A DNA stretch of 34,861 nt from Holdemania massiliensis AP2 (GCF_000327285.1 NZ_HE998567.1:981737-1016597), one strand, 5' to 3'; positions 8,385 to 16,425 are shown, counted from the first letter of the stretch. The notes: generated by a model not told the origin, from the letters alone. Made by a program: numbers and translations.

Positions 8385-9188
8385 TTATTCCCCAAACCAC
8401 TTGGCGTTTAAGGCCGCCTGGGTGCCATCCTCGACGCAGGCCTGCATCGCTTCATTGATTTTGCTCAATAATGTCGCATCGCTTTTGCGCATCCCCACGG
8501 CATACTGTTCGGTTCCGAAATTGTCATCCAGTACTTTATATTTGTCCAGCCCTCTTTGCTTCATCACATACCGCGCCAGAACTTCGTCGACAACGATCGC
8601 CTGGGAACGGCCGGCTTCCAGATCCATAAAGCAGTCGATGTTGGTATCAAATTCTTCCGGAGCGCCGTTTTTTAACTTCGCCGCCAGTTCCGCCTCCGCC
8701 ATCACGGCTTCCAAGGCGCTGGATTCTTTCTGAACGGCAACGCTTTGTCCGGCTAAATCGTCCTTTGTCATGATGGCGGAATCGGCCAAGGTGATGATCA
8801 GCTGCCGGTTTTCCAGATACGGCTCAGAGAAGGCTACCTGCTGCTTCCGCGTTTCAGTAATCGAATATCCGTTCCAGATCAAGTCAATGTTCCCAGCGTT
8901 CAGCTCGGTTTCCTTCATCGACCAGTCAATCGTCTGAAATTCAAACGTCAGCCCCAGCTTTTCCGAAACCGCCTGCGCCATGTCGATATCATAACCGGTT
9001 AATTCGTTGTTTTCATCACGGAAGCCCATCGGCGCAAACGTATCGTCGATCCCCACCACGACTTTGCCGCGGGCCTGCAGCGTACTGTAGCTGTCCTGCT
9101 GCGCGGTCGTTTTCGCCTGACATCCGCTCATCATTAAAAGACCCAGACTGATCAAACTCATCCATACTTTTCTGCTTTTCATTTTCAT
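8385..9188 (-). CDS. Amino-acid ABC transporter substrate-binding lipoprotein
   Basis: This is an extracellular solute-binding protein of family 3 (267 residues). It opens with a lipoprotein signal peptide ending in LMMSGC, so the Cys at about 23 would be lipidated and anchor the protein outside the membrane. Binding-lobe motifs are present: VVVGIDDTFAPMGF, LTGYDIDMAQAVSEKLG, DLIWNGYSITETRKQQVAFSEPY and IVVDEVLARY. GGAGGAG precedes two closely spaced ATGs (9188 and 9182); either may be used. It is the first gene after the T-box leader. The amino acid it binds cannot be fixed from the protein; the leader's candidate specifier points to histidine, less probably threonine. Confidence 0.94.
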   Translation of the reverse strand: MKMKSRKVWMSLISLGLLMMSGCQAKTTAQQDSYSTLQARGKVVVGIDDTFAPMGFRDENNELTGYDIDMAQAVSEKLGLTFEFQTIDWSMKETELNAGNIDLIWNGYSITETRKQQVAFSEPYLENRQLIITLADSAIMTKDDLAGQSVAVQKESSALEAVMAEAELAAKLKNGAPEEFDTNIDCFMDLEAGRSQAIVVDEVLARYVMKQRGLDKYKVLDDNFGTEQYAVGMRKSDATLLSKINEAMQACVEDGTQAALNAKWFGE

Positions 9189-9260
9189 TTCTCCTCCACT
9201 TTTGATATAGCATGAAATGAAATTGAATCCCGAAATGGTTCGTTTTAGACCGCGGCCGCT

Positions 9261-9302
9261 AAAACAAAAACCCTCTCATCCTAAACAATAAGGACGAGAG
9301 GG
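9261..9302 (-). terminator. T-box intrinsic terminator
   Basis: CCCTCTCGTCC and GGATGAGAGGG form an 11-bp stem with one G-U pair and a 10-base loop, followed on the - strand by TTTTTGTTTT. It lies directly after the T-box core, so the competing antiterminator can form only when the 5' strand pairs with the core. Confidence 0.93.
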
Positions 9303-9551
9303 TACTTTTCCCTTCGTGGTTCCACCTTAATTTACTGCATTCCTCGCGAAATCCAGCCTCTTCGAGTACAAAGCTTCTATACTCTAGTACGATAACGGGT
9401 ACAGGTTCCGATCCAGCCTACTTGATTGCTCGTTCGGTGAATTGCTCCAAGATGTGTTCAGCCTGTTTTCTCATATTCCCTTGCACCAACCGGAAACTCT
9501 CTGGATGAGCGATCAAGGCTTACTTTTTCTTTTCATCGCTGTTATATCAAT
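9261..9551 (-). promoter_or_regulatory. T-box leader controlling the amino-acid transporter operon
   Basis: On the - strand the 5' leader shows T-box landmarks in order: an early AGTAAG, AGAGAG, the distal-loop GGTGCAAG, then GCTGAACACATCTTGGAG around the specifier loop, and the T-box core AAGGTGGAACCACG at 9328-9315, followed by a strong terminator. The known role is to sense uncharged tRNA and let transcription continue when the amino acid is scarce. After GAA the specifier reads CAC (9456-9454), a His codon; a one-base shift would give ACA (Thr). The T-box base after TGG is A, which would pair with a U73 discriminator and does not match the usual C73 of tRNA-His, so the identity stays open. 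Confidence 0.93.
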
Positions 9552-9557
9552 GACTGT

Positions 9558-9586
9558 ATGATAAATCCCCAAGGCCAACTTGTCAA
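9558..9586 (-). promoter_or_regulatory. Promoter of the T-box/ABC transporter operon
   Basis: TTGACA (9586-9581) and TATCAT (9563-9558) are separated by 17 bases, a near-consensus housekeeping promoter. The predicted start of transcription is near 9551, just ahead of the T-box stem I. Confidence 0.88.
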
Positions 9587-9634
9587 GCAGGAAATAACTT
9601 TTTTCTGAAACTTTTTCTTTACTTTTCAGAACTT

Positions 9635-10504
9635 TCAGTCACAATCATGCTGCATTTCAAGCGATTTCAGCCTTGTTTTCGATTCTTTCTCCGACCTTGC
9701 GCCTCTCAGGCAGGACCGTTGAAAAGCGGATCTTCCCGACCACCCCTGCTGCATCAGCCAGAGCATCATGATCAGGTTCTGCGATAAAAGCTTCGCTGCC
9801 CAACAGCTGATCTGTGTCAAAATTCCATAAATTGAATGGGATTTGCCTTTTCGGCTGTCAGCCAATGCTTTCTGAGCCACGGGGACGGGATTCGTAATCG
9901 GAAACAAACGGGTAACGCTGGGATGCGTATTCGTCTTCGCTTTCATGATAAACGGCGTTCTCATCCAGCACGGACAAACTGAGGTGACCGATATTCCCCG
10001 CGGCTTCAGCTCCACCGCCAGTGCCATGGAAAACCGGTCGATAAAGGCTTTGCTTGCGGCATACACACTGAAATAAGGCAACGGCTGAAAGGCTGCCTGG
10101 GAAGCGGTATTAATGATGCGGCTGCCTGCCGTCATATAGGGAAGACAAATGGACGTCATCGCGATGACTGCCCGGCAGTTTAAGTCAACAATCTGCACGG
10201 CATCCAATGTTTTTATTTTTTCAAACGGTCCAAATTTTCCGCTTCCCGCATTGTTGATCAGCCAGAATATCTGCGGCTGTTCAGCAGTTAAACGGCGATG
10301 GAAGTCAGCCAGCTGACCTGGATCGGTCAGATCGATTTGAACCGGAATGATCCGCTGGCCAAAATCCTGTACCAGCCGCTGCAGCCGAGCCGGGGTTTTC
10401 GCCAAGGCCCAGACTTCATCAATATTTGGATCTTCCGCTATCCGTTGGGTATATTCCCGGCCTAACCCGCTGTCAGCACCGGTGATGATCGCGATTTTCT
10501 GCAT
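9635..10504 (-). CDS. Short-chain dehydrogenase/reductase
   Basis: This is a classical SDR of 289 residues, an NAD(P)-dependent oxidoreductase. TGADSGLG at 8-15 binds the cofactor, NNAG is at 84-87, and the catalytic Ser 135, Tyr 148 and Lys 152 are in NTAS and YAASK. The C-terminal tail after about 200 is longer and more basic than the core family needs, with a hydrophobic stretch (LIMMLWLMQQGW) that may contact membrane. CAGGAGG lies before the ATG. It stands alone on the - strand upstream of the T-box promoter. The substrate is unknown; it should not be given a specific name. Confidence 0.88.
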   Translation of the reverse strand: MQKIAIITGADSGLGREYTQRIAEDPNIDEVWALAKTPARLQRLVQDFGQRIIPVQIDLTDPGQLADFHRRLTAEQPQIFWLINNAGSGKFGPFEKIKTLDAVQIVDLNCRAVIAMTSICLPYMTAGSRIINTASQAAFQPLPYFSVYAASKAFIDRFSMALAVELKPRGISVTSVCPCWMRTPFIMKAKTNTHPSVTRLFPITNPVPVAQKALADSRKGKSHSIYGILTQISCWAAKLLSQNLIMMLWLMQQGWSGRSAFQRSCLRGARSEKESKTRLKSLEMQHDCD

Positions 10505-10842
10505 ATAAGCCTCCTGTTTTCCCAGCTTGATTTCAGACGCTTTTCATTCTGCCTTAATCCTAAGTTGGATAAAGCATGAAAGCTTCTTTACGTTTAGTAT
10601 GGCTTAATGAACAAAACGGGAACCGGAAAAAAACGCTGCCTTTTTTAACCTGTATGGACGCTAAAGAAAGACTGACCTTTCGGTCAGCGTGATGTTAATT
10701 CAATTATAAGTTTTCATCAATCCTGCTAATGATTATTAAATAATCGATAAGAGTCTTTTCTGCGGCTTTTAGTTTGTTGTAATATTTGATGTTGTATTTA
10801 CAGCAGAATCGGATATATTGGTAGTAGGAAAGAAGTGATCTC
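10505..10842. other. Intergenic region between divergent genes, with an inverted repeat at 10672-10687
   Basis: This 338-base gap separates the SDR gene (-) from the antitoxin gene (+). It contains CTGACC-TTTC-GGTCAG at 10672-10687, which could be an operator of the TetR kind or, on the - strand, a 6-bp stem with a GAAA loop followed by TCTTTCTTT. No regulator gene adjoins it. Near 10792 TTGTAT and TATATT about 16 bases apart make a plausible promoter for the antitoxin. The rest is AT-rich with no supported gene. Confidence 0.5.
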
Positions 10843-11103
10843 ATGCCAAACATTAAACCGATATCTGATTTAAGGAACTACTCTGATGTACTCCGGGATG
10901 TAACCGTAGACTCTCCTGTATTTTTGACAAAGAATGGGCGCGGGCGCTATGCCATTATTGATATACAAGATTATGAAGAAATGAAAGCTACCCTTACGCT
11001 GATGAATGAACTTGCAAAAGGGAGAAAGTTGGGAGAGGAAAAGGGATGGCTTTCATCGGATGATGTAAGGGCACATTTCAAGGCAAAACGGAATGGCTTA
11101 TAA
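10843..11103 (+). CDS. Phd/YefM-family antitoxin
   Basis: This small protein (86 residues) matches the Phd/YefM antitoxin pattern: an N-terminal DNA-binding part (MPNIKPISDLRNYSDVLRDV), the strand pair SPVFLTKNGRGRYAIIDIQDYEEM, and a charged C-terminal tail that would wrap the toxin (EEKGWLSSDDVRAHF). Such proteins repress their own promoter and neutralise a RelE/ParE toxin. The toxin frame that overlaps its last codons is reduced to a stub, so this looks like an orphan antitoxin. Base composition is AT-richer than the neighbouring genes, which would fit transfer. Confidence 0.9.
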   Translation: MPNIKPISDLRNYSDVLRDVTVDSPVFLTKNGRGRYAIIDIQDYEEMKATLTLMNELAKGRKLGEEKGWLSSDDVRAHFKAKRNGL

Positions 11104-11167
11104 CCTACACTACTCTCCAGAGGCATTGAATGATCTGGACGAGATACAGGAGTATATTGAAAAATAA
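11093..11167 (+). pseudogene. Truncated RelE/ParE-type toxin remnant
   Basis: An ATG at 11093 overlaps the end of the antitoxin gene, the usual arrangement. It opens MAYNLHYSPEALNDLDEIQE and stops after 24 residues. That opening matches the first helix of RelE/ParE-family toxins, which are normally about 90-105 residues. No continuation of the fold is visible in the other frames downstream, so the rest has been lost rather than shifted by one base. Confidence 0.75.
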
Positions 11168-11316
11168 CAAAAAATACTCCCTTTAATGAAACCGTTAGAT
11201 TTTCCAGCGGTTTTTCTTATGCCTAAAAACGGAGGTGAAACATTTGGCTTATTTTTTCTAAATTTTACACTACAAATATAAGCGAATACTGCCTGAGGCC
11301 TCTGAAAAAGCAAACA

Positions 11317-11362
11317 AAAACAGGACAGAGTCCGTATACTCAGACTCAAAAAGTCCTGTTTT
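11317..11362 (-). terminator. Terminator after the alpha/beta hydrolase gene
   Basis: AAAACAGGAC and GTCCTGTTTT form the outer stem, and GAGTC/GACTC an inner stem. On the - strand it is followed by TTTTTGTTTG, so it ends the hydrolase transcript; it could also work on the + strand. Confidence 0.75.
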
Positions 11363-11385
11363 GAAAAAATAATGACAGAAAAGAG

Positions 11386-12195
11386 CTAATCCTTCAGAAA
11401 TTCAAACACCACACGATTAAAATCACGAGCCTCTTCGTAGGCACTGTGTCCATAGCCTTGATAAATTTTTAGCTGGCTGCCCGGAATCAGCCGGGCAAGC
11501 TCACCTGCCGAATCCCTGCCCAGAACCTGATCCTGATCCCCGCCCACGACCAGCACCGGACATCGAATGCTGGAAATGAATGCAGCACTGTCATGGCCGA
11601 GGCAGGCGTGCGCCTGAATGATAAAACTGTTCAGACTTTTCGGCCGCAGGATCCGGGCCAGAACCGGATTGAACGGGCGCTGGATTCTGACCCGCCCAGG
11701 GGTATAGATTTTTTCGGCCATATCCGCGAACAGACTTGGGAAGTCCGCTTGTTCCGCAAGCGAAATCCAATGCGAAATGACGCTCCGGGACGTTTCATTC
11801 TGCCGGCACAGCGTAACTGCCAGAACCAGCTTTTCAACCCTCTCGGCAAAGTCAGCCGCCAGATACTGAGCGATCATGCCGCCCTGAGAAATCCCCACAA
11901 CATGCGCTTTTTCAATTCCCAGCTGCTTCATCGCCCAGGCCAGATCCGCAGCCATGTCGCGGGTTGAACAATTTGGCTTCAGTTTGTTTTTGCGGCTGAA
12001 TACATAAACCCGATAATCGTGGGCAAACCTTCGGTACAGAAACGCGAACATCAGCGCCGACCCTTTAACCGATTTCAGTGAATCCCCCAAACCGGGAATA
12101 AAAATAAGCGGTTTGTGTCCCTTACCGAAAACAATATAATCCATTTCGGTTTCTTCCATGTTCAGTGTGCCGTTGTCAGCGTTATAGATCATCAT
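11386..12195 (-). CDS. Alpha/beta-fold hydrolase
   Basis: This is a serine hydrolase of the alpha/beta fold, 269 residues from the ATG at 12195. AAAGGAG lies 5 bases before that ATG; an upstream TTG at 12213 overlaps the ribosome site and is rejected. The nucleophile elbow is GISQGG with Ser 103, the oxyanion region IFIPGLGDS is near 31-39, the acid lies in VVGGDQDQ (Asp about 220), and the base in QGYGHSAYE (His about 250). No signal peptide. It lies 67 bases downstream of the M20 amidohydrolase gene on the same strand, so they may be cotranscribed. Substrate unknown. Confidence 0.9.
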   Translation of the reverse strand: MMIYNADNGTLNMEETEMDYIVFGKGHKPLIFIPGLGDSLKSVKGSALMFAFLYRRFAHDYRVYVFSRKNKLKPNCSTRDMAADLAWAMKQLGIEKAHVVGISQGGMIAQYLAADFAERVEKLVLAVTLCRQNETSRSVISHWISLAEQADFPSLFADMAEKIYTPGRVRIQRPFNPVLARILRPKSLNSFIIQAHACLGHDSAAFISSIRCPVLVVGGDQDQVLGRDSAGELARLIPGSQLKIYQGYGHSAYEEARDFNRVVFEFLKD

Positions 12196-12262
12196 CGGTA
12201 CTCCTTTGTCCAAGCGTAAAAAGACCGCGTCGGAATTTCAGTTCTGTCTGCTCAGACCTTCC

Positions 12263-13363
12263 TTACAAATCAATATTCATCAATGCCAGATCCGTTTTAA
12301 TTCCTTCCTGCAGCACCTGTTCATCAAAATTGAAATGACAGTTATGCAGCGCGATTCCAGTACCGGTGCCTAAGAAAAAGAACACACCCGGAATTTTCCG
12401 CTGGTAAAAGGCAAAATCTTCGGCGATCATTTCCGGTTTGTCAAGCACCTGCAGCTGCGGCAGTAACGCCTGAACTTTTCCAAACAGACCGGCATCATTG
12501 ATCACCGCCGGATAGCCTTCGGTATAATCAAACAAAATCTGACAGCCGGTTTCCTGTTCCAGCTGATGCATGATCTCTTTCGTCTGGTCGATCATCCAGT
12601 CGAACGTGGCATCCTGAAACGACCGGTAGGAGCCTTCCAGCACCGCCGTTTCCGGCAGAATGTTGCGTACCGTGCCGGCATGGAAATTGCCGAACTTTAA
12701 GATGCGGTATTGGTTAGGCGCGATTTTCTTTTCCATTGCGTACAGCCGGCACAACAAATCGGCCGCGATGGCCAGCGCATCGATCCCCTCATCCGGTTTG
12801 GCACAGTGCGTACTCTTTCCTTTGACCGTGACCGTCACCTCACTGGCATGCGCCATCATTTCATCGCTGCGGCTGGCAACGGCCCCGGCTGGGATAAACG
12901 GCCACAGATGCGTGCCAAAAATCGCCTTGACGTTGTATTTTTCAAAGATGCCGGTATCACAGATCGGCTTGGCGCCGCCGACTGTTTCTTCCGAGGGCTG
13001 AAAGATCAGCAGGATATTATTCTTCCACTGCGTCCGATCCAGCTGATCCAGTTCCTGGGCAAAACCCAAAAGCATCGCCATGTGACCGTCATGACCGCAG
13101 GCATGCATTCTGCCCGGATGCCGCGAAGCAAAATCCAGTCCGGTTTCTTCCTGAATCGGCAAAGCATCCATATCGGCGCGGTAAGTCAGCGTTGCTTCTT
13201 TACCGGCGTCAAAGTAAGCCGCCGCTCCGGTTTCCAACAGCTCGATCACCTCGCAATGTAATGTTTTTAAAACAGAAACAACATATTCTTTGGTTTTAAA
13301 TTCGGTGAAGCTGGTTTCCGGAATCTGATGCAGATCCCGGCGAAATTGTGTCGCTTGATTCAT
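12263..13363 (-). CDS. M20-family amidohydrolase (metallopeptidase)
   Basis: This cytoplasmic metal-dependent amidohydrolase of 366 residues belongs to the M20D group, whose members remove acyl groups from amino acids or related compounds. Metal and catalytic motifs are YRADMDALPI at 61-70, MHACGHDGH at 86-94 and the Glu pair in QPSEETVGG (125-126); the dimerisation lid domain covers about 170-285 (TVKGKSTHCAKPDEGIDAL). The closing FFFLGTG and HNCHFNFDE segments also fit. AAAGGAG stands 8 bases before the ATG. N-acetyl-diaminopimelate deacetylase and hippurate-type hydrolases are both possible; no neighbour decides between them. Confidence 0.9.
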   Translation of the reverse strand: MNQATQFRRDLHQIPETSFTEFKTKEYVVSVLKTLHCEVIELLETGAAAYFDAGKEATLTYRADMDALPIQEETGLDFASRHPGRMHACGHDGHMAMLLGFAQELDQLDRTQWKNNILLIFQPSEETVGGAKPICDTGIFEKYNVKAIFGTHLWPFIPAGAVASRSDEMMAHASEVTVTVKGKSTHCAKPDEGIDALAIAADLLCRLYAMEKKIAPNQYRILKFGNFHAGTVRNILPETAVLEGSYRSFQDATFDWMIDQTKEIMHQLEQETGCQILFDYTEGYPAVINDAGLFGKVQALLPQLQVLDKPEMIAEDFAFYQRKIPGVFFFLGTGTGIALHNCHFNFDEQVLQEGIKTDLALMNIDL

Positions 13364-13451
13364 TCAGAACACTCCTTTCGTCCTTCTCTCTCATTCATTG
13401 TAACGAACTCTGCAAATTCGTCAAGCAAAGACGCACAGGCTCGCTTCAATT

Positions 13452-13460
13452 TGGTATAAT
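13452..13460 (+). promoter_or_regulatory. Extended -10 promoter of the FAD dehydrogenase gene
   Basis: TGG followed by TATAAT is an extended -10 element 22 bases before the gene start; no good -35 box is visible. Confidence 0.7.
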
Positions 13461-13481
13461 GAAGAACAGGAGTGATCAACA

Positions 13482-15068
13482 ATGCTGCAAATATCCAACC
13501 TGCAACTATCTCTGGATGAAAATCCTCAGAATCTGGAAGCCTTAATCATCAAGAAGCTGCGGCTGCGTCCGCACCGGCTGATGTCCTGGAAAATCGTCAA
13601 GGAATCGCTGGACGCGCGCAGAAAACCGCTGCGTTTTGTGTATACCGTGTTGGCTGAAACCCCGGATGAAGCCGCCATTTTAAAAAAGAAGCTGCCGCAT
13701 ATCAGCGCTGCCAAACCTGACGTTTATCAACCGCCTCAGCCTTCCCTCATCGCTTCAACACGGCCGATTGTTGTCGGTTTTGGTCCGTGCGGCATGTTTG
13801 CCGCGCTGTTGTTGGCGGAAGCCGGACTGCGGCCAATCGTGCTGGAACGCGGGGCAGACGTCGATCAGCGCATCCAGGATGTGGAAACCTACTGGCAAGG
13901 CGGACCGCTGAATCCCCAAAGCAATGTTCAGTTCGGCGAGGGCGGCGCCGGCACGTTTTCCGACGGCAAGCTGACCACTCGCGTCAAAGACGTTCGGATT
14001 GTGAAGGTCACCGATGAACTGATCGAAGCCGGGGCAGATCCGGAAATCGGATATCAGGCTCATCCGCATATCGGAACCGACCGGCTGCGGCAGATCGTAA
14101 AAAACATCCGCTTGAAGATTCAACATTTGGGCGGTGAGATTCATTTCAATACAACCCTGACCGGAATCAGCACCGATGCCAAGGGGCTCTGTGCGGTGCA
14201 GGCCGGCGCTTTGACCCTTCCCTGCCGTCAGCTGGTGCTGGCGCTGGGCCACAGTGCCCGCGATACCTTTACGATGCTGCATGAAGCCGGGATTGCGATG
14301 GAGGCCAAGGATTTTGCGGTCGGCGTGCGGGTTGAACATCCGCAGCGTCTGATCGATCAGAATCAATACAAGGAAGCCGCCGGCCATCCGCGCCTGAAGG
14401 CGGCTGAATACCGCCTCACCTGTCAGACTCAGGAAGGCCGCGGGGTTTATTCGTTCTGCATGTGTCCCGGCGGCACCGTGGTCGCCAGCGCCAGTGAAGC
14501 AGAAGCGATTGTGACCAACGGCATGAGCGAATACGCGCGCAGCCAGGCCAACGCCAACAGTGCGCTGCTGGTTCAGGTGCGGCGTTCGGATTTTGGCGAG
14601 GGTGTGCTGGACGGCATGCGTTATCAGCAAAAACTGGAACATCAAGCCTGGATTTTAGGCGGAAGCCACGGCCAGGCTCCCTGCCAGCGGATTGCCGATT
14701 ATCTGAACGGCCAAGCTTCATCAGCATTCGGACAGGTGATCCCCAGCTACAGCCGCGGGGTGACGATGACGGATCTGCATGCCCTGTTTTCCCCTTCGAT
14801 CAACCGGGCGCTGGAAGAAGCGCTGGCTGATTTCAATCAGAAGATTCCCGGCTTTACCGATCCCGATGCCCTGATGACGGGTGTGGAAACACGCTCTTCC
14901 TCGCCAGTCAGAATCCTGCGCGATGAACAGTTTCAAAGCTTAACCACTGCCGGCCTGTATCCGGCGGGAGAAGGCGCAGGCTATGCCGGCGGGATCGTAT
15001 CCGCGGCGATTGACGGGCTGCGCGTCGCGGAACAGATCATCCGCGATCAGGAAAACGTGAGGGATTAA
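13482..15068 (+). CDS. FAD-dependent dehydrogenase of unknown substrate
   Basis: This 528-residue flavoprotein matches the uncharacterised FAD-dependent dehydrogenases of the COG2509 type. An N-terminal region of about 90 residues (RRKPLRFVYTV) precedes the FAD-binding fold, where GFGPCGMFAALLLAEAG begins at 99 and the ribose-binding Glu is at about 122. FGEGGAGTFSDGKLTTR and ETRSSSPVRILR are further family blocks, and the C-terminal YPAGEGAGYAGGI closes the FAD site. It starts with AGGAG 9 bases before ATG. The ThrE-type transporter gene begins 2 bases after its stop, so they share a transcript. Confidence 0.9.
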   Translation: MLQISNLQLSLDENPQNLEALIIKKLRLRPHRLMSWKIVKESLDARRKPLRFVYTVLAETPDEAAILKKKLPHISAAKPDVYQPPQPSLIASTRPIVVGFGPCGMFAALLLAEAGLRPIVLERGADVDQRIQDVETYWQGGPLNPQSNVQFGEGGAGTFSDGKLTTRVKDVRIVKVTDELIEAGADPEIGYQAHPHIGTDRLRQIVKNIRLKIQHLGGEIHFNTTLTGISTDAKGLCAVQAGALTLPCRQLVLALGHSARDTFTMLHEAGIAMEAKDFAVGVRVEHPQRLIDQNQYKEAAGHPRLKAAEYRLTCQTQEGRGVYSFCMCPGGTVVASASEAEAIVTNGMSEYARSQANANSALLVQVRRSDFGEGVLDGMRYQQKLEHQAWILGGSHGQAPCQRIADYLNGQASSAFGQVIPSYSRGVTMTDLHALFSPSINRALEEALADFNQKIPGFTDPDALMTGVETRSSSPVRILRDEQFQSLTTAGLYPAGEGAGYAGGIVSAAIDGLRVAEQIIRDQENVRD

Positions 15069-15070
15069 CG

Positions 15071-15841
15071 ATGAACAACGATTTTGATCAGCTGCTTCAA
15101 AATGCCGCGTATGCCGGCCAGCTGTTGTTGGAAAGCGGCGCTGAGATTTACCGCGTTGAAGATACGATCTGCCGGATCTGTCTGAATTACGGGGCGCAGG
15201 AGGCCAGCAGCATCGTTCTGCCGACCGGAATCTTCGTCACCGTTGTCGCCGACGGGCGTTCCGTCAGCAAGATCGTGCGGATTAAGTCGCGCGGGTTGGA
15301 TATTGACCGGATTGATCGAATCAATACGCTTTCCAGACAAAGCACAGCCCTGCCGCTGAACGACTTTATCGCTCAGCTTCGCCGGCTTGCCCACCGTCCT
15401 CCGTATTCTAAAGTCAGCCGGATGGCGGCCGGCGCCTTAGGCGCTGGCGGTTTTACCTTATTTTTTGGCGGACAGCTGCCGGATCTGGGCTGCGCGTTCG
15501 TCATCGGCGGTCTGATCGAGGGCTGCAGTTCATTTTTAGAACAACATCAATTTCCCTCCTTCTTTGCGATCAGCCTGTGCTCCGCTTTGACGGCCTTATT
15601 GGCAATCGGGTTCAATCAGATTGGCGCCGCGCCTTCGCTGGACGCTTTAATCATCGGCTGTCTGATGCTGCTTGTTCCCGGCCTGGCGATTACCAATGCG
15701 ATCCGCGACAGTTTGTCGGGAGATCTGATCTCCGGGATGACGCGCGGGGTGGAAGCGGTTCTGATCGCAATCGCCGTGGCGTTGGGTCCGGGCCTGGTCA
15801 TGAGTCTGTGGATGATGCTGGGAGGAAACCCGCTATGGTGA
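15071..15841 (+). CDS. ThrE-type threonine/serine exporter, first half
   Basis: This 256-residue membrane protein matches the ThrE N-terminal family (DUF1212, like YjjP). The N-terminal soluble part carries LLLESGAEIYRVEDTI, and the C-terminal half has about five membrane segments starting near residue 118. In the founding ThrE of Corynebacterium the two halves are one exporter; here they are two genes. GTGAGGG before ATG 15071 serves as ribosome site. It is cotranscribed with the second half, whose start overlaps its last codons by 7 bases. Export of threonine or serine is the family role; the substrate here is inferred. Confidence 0.9.
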   Translation: MNNDFDQLLQNAAYAGQLLLESGAEIYRVEDTICRICLNYGAQEASSIVLPTGIFVTVVADGRSVSKIVRIKSRGLDIDRIDRINTLSRQSTALPLNDFIAQLRRLAHRPPYSKVSRMAAGALGAGGFTLFFGGQLPDLGCAFVIGGLIEGCSSFLEQHQFPSFFAISLCSALTALLAIGFNQIGAAPSLDALIIGCLMLLVPGLAITNAIRDSLSGDLISGMTRGVEAVLIAIAVALGPGLVMSLWMMLGGNPLW

Positions 15842-16257
15842 TCAAGCTGATCGGCGCCTTTCTGGCTGAAATCGGATTCGGTGTGCTGTTTAATATCCAT
15901 GGAAAAAAACTGTTGGCTGCAGCGCTGACCGGAACGCTGGGCAGTTTGATTTACGAGCTGGTTCTGCTGGGACAGGCCGGGGAGATTCTCGCGATGTTTC
16001 TGGCTGCCTGTGGATTGTGTTTTGTCAGCGAAGTGCTGGCAAGATTGATGAAAACGCCGGTCACGACATTTCTGATCTGTGCGCTGATCCCGCTGGTCCC
16101 GGGCGGAGGCATGTATTATACGATGCTGGCAATCATTCAGGGCAATACGATGAGCGCGCTGGAGATTGGCATCCACACGCTCGGCTGCGCCGGCGCGCTG
16201 GCGCTGGGAATTGCGCTGACCAGTGCTTTTTTCTCACTTTCGATGAAAAAATCATGA
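15835..16257 (+). CDS. ThrE-type exporter, second half
   Basis: This 140-residue membrane protein matches the YjjB/ThrE_2 partner. It has about four to five hydrophobic segments and the family block LIPLVPGGGMYYTM. I start it at ATG 15835, which overlaps the end of the first half by 7 bases and follows GGAGG; the frame upstream is open but only shadows the first gene. The two proteins should form one transporter. A terminator follows directly. Confidence 0.9.
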   Translation: MVIKLIGAFLAEIGFGVLFNIHGKKLLAAALTGTLGSLIYELVLLGQAGEILAMFLAACGLCFVSEVLARLMKTPVTTFLICALIPLVPGGGMYYTMLAIIQGNTMSALEIGIHTLGCAGALALGIALTSAFFSLSMKKS

Positions 16258-16265
16258 AAAATGAA

Positions 16266-16293
16266 GAAAAACCTGAATTTTTTCAGGTTTTTT
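16266..16293 (+). terminator. Terminator after the ThrE-type pair
   Basis: AAACCTGAA and TTCAGGTTT form a 9-bp stem with a T-rich loop, followed by a run of T. Confidence 0.92.
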
Positions 16294-16363
16294 ATGTATA
16301 ATTATAACCATTTCGTTAGCATACTAAGGTCTGAGCTAATCTCTTAAGAAGTCTGAAAGTTTC

Positions 16364-16380
16364 TTACATTTTTCTTAACA
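16364..16380 (+). promoter_or_regulatory. 11-bp direct repeat, PhoP/PhoB-box-like
   Basis: TTACAT (16364-16369) and TTAACA (16375-16380) repeat at an 11-base period, the spacing used by OmpR-family regulators of the PhoP type (TTNACA with a 5-base gap). It lies upstream of the promoter of the GT2 gene. Confidence 0.45.
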
Positions 16381-16403
16381 CAAATATAAATTTTCATGAC
16401 TAA

Positions 16404-16421
16404 TGTGAATTTTTCTTCACA
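16404..16421. promoter_or_regulatory. Palindrome just upstream of the GT2 promoter
   Basis: TGTGAA and TTCACA form a perfect 6-bp inverted repeat around TTTTTC, ending 4 bases before the -35 box. It could be an operator for a dimeric regulator; the form recalls Crp/Fnr sites but the central gap is longer than in those. Confidence 0.45.
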
Positions 16422-16425
16422 GAGA

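Noticed and set aside
11110-11349. 79-codon frame on the - strand over the toxin remnant
   Set aside because: No ribosome site, no recognisable domain, and it crosses both the toxin stub and a terminator.
13755-14645. Long antisense frame of 296 codons inside the FAD dehydrogenase gene
   Set aside because: It is opposite a well-conserved flavoprotein with clear motifs, shows no family pattern of its own and no ribosome site; it reflects the codon bias of the real gene.
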